64,000 nucleotides of DNA from Glycomyces luteolus (lineage in GTDB: Bacteria > Actinomycetota > Actinomycetes > Mycobacteriales > Micromonosporaceae). Below, in pieces: positions 1 through 7,727 of the stretch (its first letter is position 1; every line of letters begins with the position of its first letter). Position numbers and translations under genes: made by a program. The notes under the pieces were generated by a model that saw only the letters and a program-made list of their open reading frames with translations, was not told the origin of the DNA and searched no databases. The stretch is from NCBI RefSeq assembly GCF_027622875.1, contig NZ_JAPZVP010000011.1, forward strand, positions 124,001-188,000, in the 5' to 3' direction.

Positions 1-274
1 TGACGCGATCGAAAATCCGGAAGCGGGCGGTGGTCCGGCTAGGGATAAAGCGTAGTGATCACCGGTCCGCATCCGAAGCGCTCTCGGGGAATCAGGTCGA
101 CCGGGACAGCGAACACCGTGCGTCGGGCCTTGGCAGAGCGATCGGGGAACGGATGGACCTGTCACGGCGCCAGTCACTCGACCTAAGCGGCTGCGCAGAC
201 GGGCCGATCCGACCATGAACGCTACGGAAGCGGCGAGGCCGCCGAGCGATCTAGGGTCGCCTCCATGGCGGTGA
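1..274. other. Intergenic left edge, no gene recognised
   Basis: This stretch lies downstream of the LuxR regulator gene, which reads leftward and stops at 275. A 62-codon open frame on the plus strand (30-218) has no recognisable domain and an Arg/Ser-rich composition typical of chance frames in GC-rich DNA. No terminator hairpin or promoter could be called with confidence. Confidence 0.5.
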
Positions 275-2986
275 CTAGCGATCGGTGGCGAGGCTTCCCA
301 GTTCCGTGCGGGAGGTGATGCCCAGCTTCGGGAACGCCTTGTACAGGTGGTACGCGACCGTGCGCGGGCTGAGGAAGAGCTGGGCGCCGATGTCGCGGTT
401 GGTCGCCCCCGTGACGGCCAACCGGACCACTTGCAGCTCTTGCGGTGTGAGTACGGCAAGGGGGTCGTCGGCGACGCGTCCGGGCACGGAGACTCCGGCC
501 GCGCGCAGCTCACCTGCCGCTCGGGTCGACCACGGCGCAGCGCCCAGCCGGTCGAACCCCTCCTTCGCGGCCTCGAGCTGCAGGCGGGCTTCGCTCCGCC
601 GCCGGTGGCGGCGGAGCCACTCGCCGTACGCCAGCCGGGTGCGGGCGAGGTCGAACGGCTGCTCGTGCTGGAGGTGGAGCGCAAGCGCCCGTTCATAAAG
701 CCGCTCCGCCGAATCGTCACCGGCCATCATGGCCCGCGCCCGGTGCAGGACCGCGAGCGTCCCCACCTGTCCGGTGGAGTTCGCCCAGGCCGCATACCGC
801 TCCAGCACCGCCGTCGCCTGATGCGGCTCGCCCGCTTTGACCGCCGCCTCGACGTAGTCCGGCCAGGCGTACCGCCACACGAACGCGTGCCGGGACGGCC
901 CCGCCGCCTGGTCGATCCGCTCGGTCGCGGCGGCATACCGGCCCGCGCCCAGGTCCAGCATCGCGCCCGCGTACTCGGCCCAGCAGCGGCTCGGCATCCA
1001 CGCCAGGGAGTCCGCGCTCCGCATGGCCTCGGACGAAAGTGCCGCATACGCGTTCTCGTCGCCTGCTACGGCTGACAGCCAGGCGTGCACGCCCGCCACA
1101 TAGCCGCGCCATACGGGCTGATCCATGTCCGCTGCCAGCTCGAGCCCCTCGGCCGCCGTGGTGCGCGCGGCGTCATGCCGGCCGGCTAGCGCCTGGGCGA
1201 TCGCAAGGGTCGTCATCGCCTGCGGGATCCGACCCAGTCGGCCCTCGGTCCGGCAGTCCTGGATGAGCGCTTCCGCGTCGGCGATCATCCCGTCGCGGTC
1301 GGCGCGGACGAGCGTGTGCATGGTGACCAGGAACCGCAGGTCGGAGGGCATCGCCTTCGGCGGGGAGGGGAGGGAGGTGGTCACCGAGGTGCCGCCTTCG
1401 ATGGTCACGCGGAAGTCGCGGATGACCGCCTCACCCGCTGTGAGGTCGTTGCCGCCCTTGGGGGTCAGGGCCTCGATGCGACGGGCCAGCTCGACTTGAT
1501 CGGGGTGTGCCGTACTGGTCCACGCGTAGTACGCGGCCAGTCCTAGAAACGAGAGTCTCGTGAGGTCGGCCGCGACCGTCCGTGCGATTTCCAGCAGGAT
1601 CCGGGCGGCCTCCAGCGGCCGCCCTTCCTCAAAGGCCAGCCGCGCTCGCACTTGGGCTAGTTCCGCCGCGACGGCGGGATCCAGCGATGCGGTGTCGGTG
1701 CTTCGGCCTGCGCGCTCGACCAGTTCGGTGGCGCGCTGGCGCAGACCGGCCTCCGCGGCGCTGAACGCGGCGGCCGTGTATCGCCGGGCGGCGTCCTCGG
1801 GCTGGGGTGACAGCACTGCGGCCCTTGCATAGGCGGCCGAGACCGCGGCCTGTCCGCCCCGCTGGCGGGCGCGCTGCGCGAGGCGTTCGAGGCCCATGGC
1901 CACCTGCTCGTCGGCCCCCATGGTGACGGCGGCGAGGTGCCACGGCCGCCGGTCGTCGTCGACCGCGTCCGCCAGCGCCCGGTGCGCGGCGATCCGCGCG
2001 GTGATGTCGCACGCCAGCAGCACCGCGGTGCGCACCAGGGGGTGGTGGAAGGCGACGCCGTCGCCGGTGATGCGGATCAGGCCCGCTCGCTCGGCGGGAG
2101 CGGCGTCGGCGAGGGCGATGCCGAGCAGCCGCGCGGCGTGGGTGAGGACTTCGAGTGATCCGCCGTCGTCGAGCGCCGCCACCAGCAGGCAGGAGCGGGT
2201 GCGGTCGGGCAGCGCGGCGATCCGGTCGCGGAATCCGGCGAGCACGCGGTCGGTCGCGGGCTCGGCGGTTCCGAGGGTGAAGGACAGCGGCACCAGCGCT
2301 CCGGTCCGCTGCTCGGCGGTGAGCATGCGCGGCAGCTCGACGAGCGCCAGCGGGTTGCCCTGCGCCTCGGCCACCAGCTGGTCGCGCAGTGCGGGCGGCA
2401 GTGTTCCGGACCGCTCGGCGAGGAGCCGTCCGGCGGCGGCGTCGTCGAGTCGCGCGAGCCAGAGCTCGGGCAGTCCGGTGGCGGGGAGGTCCGCGCCGGT
2501 TCTGGCGGCGAACAGAACGGCGATCGGCTCGGCGTGCAGGCGGCGGGCCGCGAACAGCAGTGCGTCGGCGGACTCGCCGTCCATCCACTGTGCATCGTCG
2601 ACGAGGCAGACGAGCGGGCGTTGCGAGGACAGCTCCACGAACAGGTTGAGCGTGGCCAGTCCGACGAGGAAGCGGTCGCCGCGGCCCGATTCACCCATGC
2701 CCAGCGCGCCGAGCAGCGCCGCGGCCTGCTGCGCCGGCAGCGCCTCCGCTCGGTCCAGGACCGGACGCAGCAGCGAGTGCAGCGCGGCGAACGGCAGTGC
2801 CGCCTCCGATTCGACGCCTGTCACGCGCAGCACGTGCGCGTCCGCGTTCTCGGCGGCGTAGTCGAGCAGCGCCGATTTGCCGATGCCCGCCTCGCCGCGC
2901 ATCACCAGTACGCCGGGGCGGCTGTCGAGGATGCCGTGCAGCATCCGGTCGATCGCGGCCTGTTCGGCCTGGCGGCCGTGCAGCAT
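275..2986 (-). CDS. LuxR-family transcriptional regulator, large ATP-binding (LAL/MalT-like) type
   Basis: A 903-residue regulator of the LAL class: an N-terminal AAA/NTPase module, a long helical TPR-like middle and a C-terminal LuxR helix-turn-helix. Walker A is GEAGIGKS at residues 31-38, and Walker B is the hydrophobic stretch ending LVDDAQWMD near residue 130. The last 65 residues hold the HTH, with the landmarks LTPQELQVV, NRDIG and LSPRTVAYH. The frame stays open far upstream, but ATG at 2986 is chosen because a strong AGGAGG box lies just before it (2991-2997 on the plus strand) and homology to the NTPase module begins there. LAL proteins usually sense small inducers and activate nearby catabolic or secondary-metabolite genes. 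The target here is unknown, and the immediate upstream neighbours are decayed genes. Confidence 0.9.
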   Translation of the reverse strand: MLHGRQAEQAAIDRMLHGILDSRPGVLVMRGEAGIGKSALLDYAAENADAHVLRVTGVESEAALPFAALHSLLRPVLDRAEALPAQQAAALLGALGMGESGRGDRFLVGLATLNLFVELSSQRPLVCLVDDAQWMDGESADALLFAARRLHAEPIAVLFAARTGADLPATGLPELWLARLDDAAAGRLLAERSGTLPPALRDQLVAEAQGNPLALVELPRMLTAEQRTGALVPLSFTLGTAEPATDRVLAGFRDRIAALPDRTRSCLLVAALDDGGSLEVLTHAARLLGIALADAAPAERAGLIRITGDGVAFHHPLVRTAVLLACDITARIAAHRALADAVDDDRRPWHLAAVTMGADEQVAMGLERLAQRARQRGGQAAVSAAYARAAVLSPQPEDAARRYTAAAFSAAEAGLRQRATELVERAGRSTDTASLDPAVAAELAQVRARLAFEEGRPLEAARILLEIARTVAADLTRLSFLGLAAYYAWTSTAHPDQVELARRIEALTPKGGNDLTAGEAVIRDFRVTIEGGTSVTTSLPSPPKAMPSDLRFLVTMHTLVRADRDGMIADAEALIQDCRTEGRLGRIPQAMTTLAIAQALAGRHDAARTTAAEGLELAADMDQPVWRGYVAGVHAWLSAVAGDENAYAALSSEAMRSADSLAWMPSRCWAEYAGAMLDLGAGRYAAATERIDQAAGPSRHAFVWRYAWPDYVEAAVKAGEPHQATAVLERYAAWANSTGQVGTLAVLHRARAMMAGDDSAERLYERALALHLQHEQPFDLARTRLAYGEWLRRHRRRSEARLQLEAAKEGFDRLGAAPWSTRAAGELRAAGVSVPGRVADDPLAVLTPQELQVVRLAVTGATNRDIGAQLFLSPRTVAYHLYKAFPKLGITSRTELGSLATDR

Positions 2987-3114
2987 GTCGTACCTCCTGA
3001 GGGGAGTGTCCGCAGTGGCGGCGTATCCAGCGGGCGTCGGGCGCTTCGGCTTCGGACGCTGTCGCGAGCTTAGTGTCGGATCCGCGCGCGAACGCGGGCA
3101 CGTACGGGCCTCGC

Positions 3115-3543
3115 CTATGCGCCGAGGAACGCCGCGATGAGCGGAACCGCGGTTTCGGGGCAGTCTTCGTGGAGATTGTGGCCGCAGCCCGGGAGGATCT
3201 CGGCGCGGGCGTCGGGGATGCGGTGGGCGAGGCCCTCGGCCTGCGAGGGCGGCAGCCATGCGTCGTCGCCTCCCCAGAGGATCAGCGTCGGGGCGGCGAC
3301 GTCGCTCAGCCGGACGTGGGTCTCGTCGTAGTCGAGGCCGCGGGCGAGGGCCACGAACGCGTCGCGCTGGGCCGGCCGGGAGAACCAGGCCCAGCCCTCG
3401 TCGATCATCTCGTCGGTGGCGAGTTCGTCGTGGCTGAAGGCGCTGAGCAGGCTGTCGGCGTAGAGGTCCCTCGTGGTGAGGTTCGCGGCGGCTTCGCCCA
3501 CGCCAGGTCGAGCTCTTCGGTGAGCGAGTCGCCCGCCGCGCCC
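3115..3543 (-). pseudogene. 3' remnant of an alpha/beta-hydrolase gene
   Basis: Only the C-terminal half of an alpha/beta-hydrolase fold protein remains. From 3501 to 3115 the reading frame is intact and carries the late catalytic Asp (LILWGGDDAWLP) and the catalytic His (GCGHNLHEDCP). The nucleophile elbow GxSxG and the oxyanion region are missing. A short stretch just upstream (about 3495-3543, including TEELDLAW) looks like the same protein in another frame, so a small indel sits near 3495. The fragment abuts a truncated cellulase with no intervening DNA, which suggests a deletion fused two unrelated genes. A start at GTG 3501 is possible, but the product would lack the nucleophile. Confidence 0.75.
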
Positions 3544-4440
3544 GCGGCGCCGGTTCGTTGACGCTCTCGAAGGCGAGCTCGGCCGGGTAGTCCTTGAAGC
3601 GGTCGGCGATCTGCGTCCACAGCGCCTCGTACTTCGCGAGCGCCGCGTCGCGGTCGTTCGGCAGCTCGTCCAGCCACATCCACGAGTCGTGGAACGTTCA
3701 GCAGGACTTGGAGGTCCTGTTCGAGCGCCAGTCGATCCCCTGCGCGACTCGGTCCATCCGGTCCGGGTCGACGGTATGGCCCGGACCCGGACCCATGTAC
3801 TCCTCCCACGTGACGGGCAGCCGGATCGAGTTGAAGCCCTGCGACTTCACGTGCGCGAGCAGCTGTTCGGTGATCAGCGGGTTGCCCCAGGGGGTCTCCT
3901 CTCCCAGTGGTCCGAAGTGTTGCCCACGTTCCAGCCCGGCTGCATCGCCACCTGCTCCACCGCCGAGACGCCCCCAGCGGGCGGCGTGGCCGGGGAGGTG
4001 GTCGGCTCGCCGACCGTGCCGTCGCAGGCCCGGCCGTTGAGGCGGAACTCGAACGGCTCGCGGTTCACCCCGGCCCAGGAACCGTTGAAGCCGAAGGAGA
4101 CCGACGAGCCGGTGGCGACCTTGGCGTTCCAGCTCAGGTTCGTGGCGTTGACCTGGTCGCCGGTGGCCGCGAACGCCGCGTTCCAGCCGTGGGTCACGCG
4201 CTGGCCCTCGGGCCAGGCCCATTCGACGTCCCAGCCGTCGATCGTCTCGCCGAGGTTCGTGACCGTGACGTTCGCGGTGAAGCCGCCGGTCCACTGGTTC
4301 TGGACGAAGTAGTCGACGTCGCAGCCTTGCGCCGCTTGGGCGCTGACCGCGCCCAGGAGGCCGGTCGCGAGCAGTGCGAGCACCGCCGCCGCGACCGCGA
4401 GCCATCGCGCGCGGGCACGCCGTATGGAATGGATGGTCAC
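3544..4440 (-). pseudogene. Frameshifted, truncated CBM2-GH5 secreted cellulase
   Basis: Starts at GTG 4440 behind an AAGGAG box with a clear Sec signal peptide (Arg-rich n-region, LAVAAAVLALLATGLLG core, AQA cleavage site). A family-2 cellulose-binding module follows (CDVDYFVQNQWTGGF, GWDVEWAW). A short linker leads into a GH5 endoglucanase domain (GWNVGNT, FNSIRLPVTWEEY, LAFESVNEPA). The GH5 part is spread over several frames. I see apparent small deletions near 3915 (frame change after GWNVGNT), near 3738 (one G lost after the codons for IDW) and near 3693 (two bases lost in the HHDSW region). The gene stops at the first catalytic Glu (VNEP) and the second half of the barrel is absent. Either sequencing error or decay could explain single indels, but the missing half and the join to a hydrolase argue for real decay. 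Confidence 0.85.
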
Positions 4441-4514
4441 TGGAGACTCCTTGCCGGGTCGGGGAGTGGTGCGAAAGCCCCTGCGCCGCAGGAGGACACA
4501 GGGGATCCAAGTTG

Positions 4515-4560
4515 AGTCTTCAAACCTTATACATCGAGATTACTAAATGTGTCATATGGA
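4515..4560 (-). promoter_or_regulatory. AT-rich promoter region of the decayed cellulase
   Basis: An island of low GC precedes the cellulase remnant. Read on the minus strand it contains TGTATAAGG (about 4527-4535), an extended -10-like element. No convincing -35 or operator could be fixed, so the exact promoter is an inference. Confidence 0.3.
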
Positions 4561-4834
4561 CGTCAAATTCAACCGTGTCTTGAGGCGCAGGTCAGAAGCC
4601 ATCGCGCCCGTCCACGAACCGCTCGGTCGGCTGACCGAACGGGCCCAAGCCGCGGGATCGATCATGCCGGACCTGGCAGGCGAGGACGTGGTCTGCGTCA
4701 TCGGCATGATCGCCAGCTCCCACTGGTCCTTCCCCGAAGGCGAGCAAGGCCGGCGGCGCTACCTCCGGCTGATCTTCGACGCCTTCCGCCCGGCCGCGCC
4801 CTTGCCGCCGCCGTCGCCGCTCCCGGGGTCCTGA
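4547..4834 (+). pseudogene. C-terminal remnant of a TetR-family regulator
   Basis: A 95-codon frame whose residues from about 22 onward match the ligand-binding C-terminal domain of TetR regulators. Landmarks are EPLGRLTERAQAAG, PDLAGEDVV, then an SHWSFP loop and the closing RRYLRLIFDAFRP helix. The N-terminal helix-turn-helix is absent, and the first 15 codons lie in the AT-rich promoter region of the neighbouring cellulase remnant. This is a truncated gene and not a functional repressor. Its loss next to the broken cellulase and hydrolase marks 3.1-4.8 kb as a decayed segment. Confidence 0.7.
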
Positions 4835-4914
4835 GCGTTCAGCCTCAGGTCGGTTCCCGGCCGCCGGGCGTCGCGTGTCCTTATCCTTGGGTCCCTACGG
4901 TCAGGAGGCAAGGC

Positions 4915-5403
4915 GTGAGCGAGGAGATCGCGACGGCGAAGGACGCTGCGGGCGACGGGCTCGTGCTCGCGTTCGGTCGTCTGCTGGGGGCGGCCAACCG
5001 GTTGGAGTACTTGCTGGGCAAGGCGATCGAGGAGGAGTGCGGCATCTCGCACCTGACCTACGAGGTGCTGCTGATCCTCGCCCGCGCGGGCGGGACGGGG
5101 ATGTCGATGGGGGCGATCAGCCGCGAGCAGGTGCTCACCACCGGGGGCGTCACCAGGCTCATCGACCGCATGGAGGCGGCCGGCCTGGTCGAGCGGGTCG
5201 CCAATCCGGGGGACCGGCGCGGCCGCCTGGTCCGGCTGACCGCGGCCGGCGACGCGAAGGCCGTCGAGGCCACGCGGGTGCACCGGGAGAACATCAAGCG
5301 CTACTTCGTGGCGCCCATTCCGGCCGATCATCGCGATTGGTTCGCGGACGACCTGCGGAAACTCAGTCACGCGGCCCGCGACGCGATCCCGCCGCTGCGG
5401 TGA
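4915..5403 (+). CDS. MarR-family transcriptional regulator
   Basis: A 162-residue winged-helix regulator. The start is GTG 4915, with AGGAGG at 4903-4908. The winged helix is clear: the recognition region MGAISREQVLTTGGVTRLIDRMEAAGLVERV, then the wing NPGDRRGRLVRLTAAG. The flanking N- and C-terminal helices form the usual dimer arms. It lies 108 bp upstream of a co-directional MBL-fold gene, and the intervening DNA holds an 18-bp dyad (5429-5446) of the size MarR proteins bind. The likely role is repression of the downstream MBL-fold and SnoaL-like genes, relieved by a small aromatic or oxidant ligand. The ligand is unknown. Confidence 0.9.
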   Translation: MSEEIATAKDAAGDGLVLAFGRLLGAANRLEYLLGKAIEEECGISHLTYEVLLILARAGGTGMSMGAISREQVLTTGGVTRLIDRMEAAGLVERVANPGDRRGRLVRLTAAGDAKAVEATRVHRENIKRYFVAPIPADHRDWFADDLRKLSHAARDAIPPLR

Positions 5404-5428
5404 TCCGGGCCCCTACGGCAGATCGAAA

Positions 5429-5446
5429 TATCTGATCAGTCAGATA
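5429..5446. promoter_or_regulatory. Putative MarR operator
   Basis: A perfect inverted repeat with 7-bp arms TATCTGA and TCAGATA around a TCAG spacer. It overlaps an AT-rich segment (about 5445-5470) that could carry the promoter of the MBL-fold gene starting at 5512. Its size and position fit a MarR dimer site. Binding by the adjacent regulator is inferred. Confidence 0.6.
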
Positions 5447-5511
5447 CTGTTATGTAAGGTATATGTGTTCCGTGCGTTGCGGAACCCGGATACGACCTTG
5501 CGAGGAGCATC

Positions 5512-6318
5512 ATGAGCACGCTGGACTTCACGATTCTCGACCTTGACTTCCCCGCCGGGAGCAAGAACAAGACCGCCGTTCTCGTCACCGGCGAGCACGA
5601 GGCGCTCCTGGTCGACGCCGGCTTCACCCGCGCGGACGGGCACCGCATCGTCGCCGCGGTCCTCGACTCCGGCAAGGAACTGACCACCGTCTTCATCAGC
5701 CACGGCGACCCCGACTTCTACTTCGGCGCCGAAGCGGTCGCCGACGCCTTCTCGAACGCGCGCTTCGTCGCGACCCCGCAGACGATCGACCACATTCGAC
5801 ACTCATACGAGGGCAAGCTCAAGGCCTGGGCCGCGCTCGGCGCCAACCTGCCCACCCGACTGGTCGACATCGAACCTCTGGAAGGCGACCTCGAACTCGA
5901 GGGCGCCCTCCTCGAACTCAAGGGCGGTCCCGCGGCGCTCCCGGACCGGCACTACCTGTGGCAGGCCGAGCGGCACGCCATGCTGGGCGGCGTCCTGCTG
6001 TTCCAGGGCGAGCACGTCTGGGTCGCCGACACCCCGACCGAGGCCGACCGCGATGCCTGGATCGCGATGCTGGACGAGATGGCCGCGCTCGAACCCGAAC
6101 TCGTCGTCCCCGGCCACCGCCTGCCCGGCACTCCCGCTGACGCCTCCGCCATCAGCGCGACCCGCGAGTACCTCATCGCATTCGGCGAGGAGCTCGCGAA
6201 GGCCGCTGACGCCGCGGCTCTGACCGAAGCGCTCCTCAAACGCTACCCCGAGCACGGCATGCAGATCGCCGCCCAGATCGGCGCCAAGGTCGCGAAGGGC
6301 GAAATGCAGTGGGGCTGA
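5512..6318 (+). CDS. MBL-fold metallo-hydrolase-like protein
   Basis: A 268-residue metallo-beta-lactamase-fold protein starting at ATG 5512 with GAGGAG upstream. The early strands (TAVLVTGEHEALLVDAGF) and the C-terminal VVPGHRLPG loop are typical. The metal motif is altered: the usual HxHxDH reads HGDPDF, so the second and last His are missing while the first His and the Asp remain. Such proteins commonly sit beside MarR genes and are annotated only by fold, so whether this one binds one metal or two cannot be told. The next gene overlaps its 3' end by 10 bp, which suggests coupled translation. Confidence 0.85.
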   Translation: MSTLDFTILDLDFPAGSKNKTAVLVTGEHEALLVDAGFTRADGHRIVAAVLDSGKELTTVFISHGDPDFYFGAEAVADAFSNARFVATPQTIDHIRHSYEGKLKAWAALGANLPTRLVDIEPLEGDLELEGALLELKGGPAALPDRHYLWQAERHAMLGGVLLFQGEHVWVADTPTEADRDAWIAMLDEMAALEPELVVPGHRLPGTPADASAISATREYLIAFGEELAKAADAAALTEALLKRYPEHGMQIAAQIGAKVAKGEMQWG

Positions 6319-6740
6319 TCGGCTTGGGCGACAACGACTTCGCGACCTCCACTGCGCCGCGCGACGTGGTGCGCCGCCAGTACCTCGCCTCGGCTGCCGG
6401 GGACTTGGAGGCGCTGCGCGCCACCCTCGCACCGGATGTGGAGTGGACCGAGATGGCGGGTTTCCCGCTCGCGGGGACCTACCGCACGCCGACGGGCGTC
6501 ACCTCCGCGGTCATGGAGCGGCTCGGCGCCGACTGGGCCGACTGGACGGCCCATGACGACGCCTACGTCGTCGAGGGCGAGAACGTCGTGGTCCTGGCCC
6601 GCTACACCGCGACGAACAAGGCCACCGGCAAGCCGATCGACGTGCGGGTGGCCCACCACTTCACCGTCCGCGGGGGTCTCATCGTCCGCTTCGAGCAGTT
6701 CGTCGACACCGCACTGGTCCGCGAAGCCATGCGACCCTGA
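6309..6740 (+). CDS. SnoaL-like / NTF2-fold protein
   Basis: A 143-residue NTF2-like protein (SnoaL-like ketosteroid-isomerase fold). It shows the usual layout: an N-terminal helix (DVVRRQYLASAAGDLEALRATLAPDVEWTE), the cone strand around FPLAGTY, and C-terminal strands VRVAHHFTVRGGLIVRFEQFVDT. The start is GTG 6309 inside the end of the MBL gene; a TTG at 6324 is an alternative. Members act as small isomerases, hydrolases or binding proteins, and no substrate can be read from the sequence. It is co-transcribed with the MBL-fold gene under the probable MarR operator. Confidence 0.8.
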   Translation: MGLIGLGDNDFATSTAPRDVVRRQYLASAAGDLEALRATLAPDVEWTEMAGFPLAGTYRTPTGVTSAVMERLGADWADWTAHDDAYVVEGENVVVLARYTATNKATGKPIDVRVAHHFTVRGGLIVRFEQFVDTALVREAMRP

Positions 6741-6906
6741 CCGGTCCTGAGGCGTACGCGCTTGCCGAGGAGTTCGGGGAGCCGAGGCGAGCGCGGTGCC
6801 GCAGGCCACCACGCGCCGCTCCGACGCGACGAGCAGGGCGGCCGTTCCCGCGGTGAAGACCGAGGCGCAGGAGCTGCTGCCCGGCGGCCGATGAGGGTCG
6901 CGGCCT

Positions 6907-7425
6907 TCAGCGGATCGGCGCGGCCGCGCAGTAGCCGCCCGCGTGGTAGACGAGCGGATCGCGGTCCTCATCGGACTCGATGTCGGTGACCAGGCCGATG
7001 ACGAGATGGTGGTCGCCGACCTCGAACCGGTCCTGGACGACGGCCCGCAACCGCGCGGGCGCCCCGTGGAGGACCGGTTCACCGGTCTCGAGGCGCGACC
7101 ATGCGGTGGGGGAGCCGAAGCGGTCGGCGCCGCGCGCGGCGAAGCGGGCGGCGAGGTCGTGCTGGTCCGCGGCGAGGAAGTGCGCCGTGAAGCTCTCGGC
7201 GGCCGCGAACGTGGCCCACACCGAGGAGACGGTGGCGACGGCGAACGACACCAGCGGCGGTGCGAGCGAGACCGACGCGAGCGAGGTGGCGGTGAACCCG
7301 GCGGGGCCGTACCCGGCGTCGGCGCAGATCACCGTCACGCCGGCCGGGTGGGAGCGGAAGAGCGAGCGGTAGTCGTCGGGGGCGACGCCGGCGTGTGCGG
7401 CGGTCCGGGCGGCAGCGGTCAACAT
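6907..7425 (-). CDS. Flavin reductase (NADPH:FMN/FAD oxidoreductase-like)
   Basis: A 172-residue member of the flavin reductase (FMN-binding split-barrel) family. Characteristic features are the HPAGVTVICA start strand, the GFTATSLASVSLAPPLVSFAV flavin-binding segment and the C-terminal GDHHLVIGLV strand. ATG 7425 is chosen because GAGGAA precedes it and homology begins soon after, although the frame is open far upstream. These enzymes supply reduced flavin to two-component monooxygenases, but no monooxygenase gene is adjacent. A conserved Cys-type leader peptide (7523-7606) lies about 100 bp upstream and suggests sulfur-responsive control, as for flavin reductases used in sulfonate or thioether oxidation. 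Confidence 0.88.
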   Translation of the reverse strand: MLTAAARTAAHAGVAPDDYRSLFRSHPAGVTVICADAGYGPAGFTATSLASVSLAPPLVSFAVATVSSVWATFAAAESFTAHFLAADQHDLAARFAARGADRFGSPTAWSRLETGEPVLHGAPARLRAVVQDRFEVGDHHLVIGLVTDIESDEDRDPLVYHAGGYCAAAPIR

Positions 7426-7727
7426 GGTTCCTCGGCAGGTTGCGGCACGGGCGCGTCGGGGGACGGGCCCGCGTCGGTCGAATGGAGACGAAGGGTTCCG
7501 AGCGGCACCGCTGGCGCGGGCGCTATGCCAAGGAACGGGGACAGATGGCGCTCGCGGCGCGCATCTGATCGATTTCGCGCCGCCGCGTGAGGAAGGCGGA
7601 CGACATGCAGGCGACAGTAACGGCACGGGCCCGCCCGCGCCACCGCCGTCCCGCATCCCGGGCGCGGCGGCGAGGAGGGACGCGGCGCGAACGGTGGCGC
7701 GGGCGGGCCCGTGAATCGGACCGGTCG
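7426..7727. other. 302-bp intergenic region carrying a leader peptide
   Basis: This region separates the flavin reductase from the ferredoxin reductase, both on the minus strand. It holds the leader-peptide gene at 7523-7606 and its probable leaderless promoter. The rest is GC-rich with no other recognisable gene. Confidence 0.6.
7523..7606 (-). CDS. Cysteine-type regulatory leader peptide
   Basis: A 27-codon frame (ATG 7606, TAG at 7525-7523). It reads MSSAFLTRRREIDQM, then RAASAICPRSLA. The pattern LTxRRxxDxxRxxSAxC(P) is that of the short actinobacterial 'putative leader peptides' found upstream of sulfur-assimilation and related genes, where ribosome behaviour at the C-terminal Cys region is thought to control the downstream gene. 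No Shine-Dalgarno is visible. On the minus strand a TACTGT hexamer sits 7 nt before the ATG, as expected for a leaderless transcript. The downstream target is the flavin reductase, 97 bp away. Confidence 0.65.
   Translation of the reverse strand: MSSAFLTRRREIDQMRAASAICPRSLA

Noticed and set aside
30-218. 62-codon open frame at the left edge
   Set aside because: No ribosome site, no recognisable domain, composition of a chance frame in GC-rich DNA.
6741-6906. Possible gene remnant between the SnoaL-like and flavin reductase genes
   Set aside because: Both strands were read in all frames and no family could be recognised.
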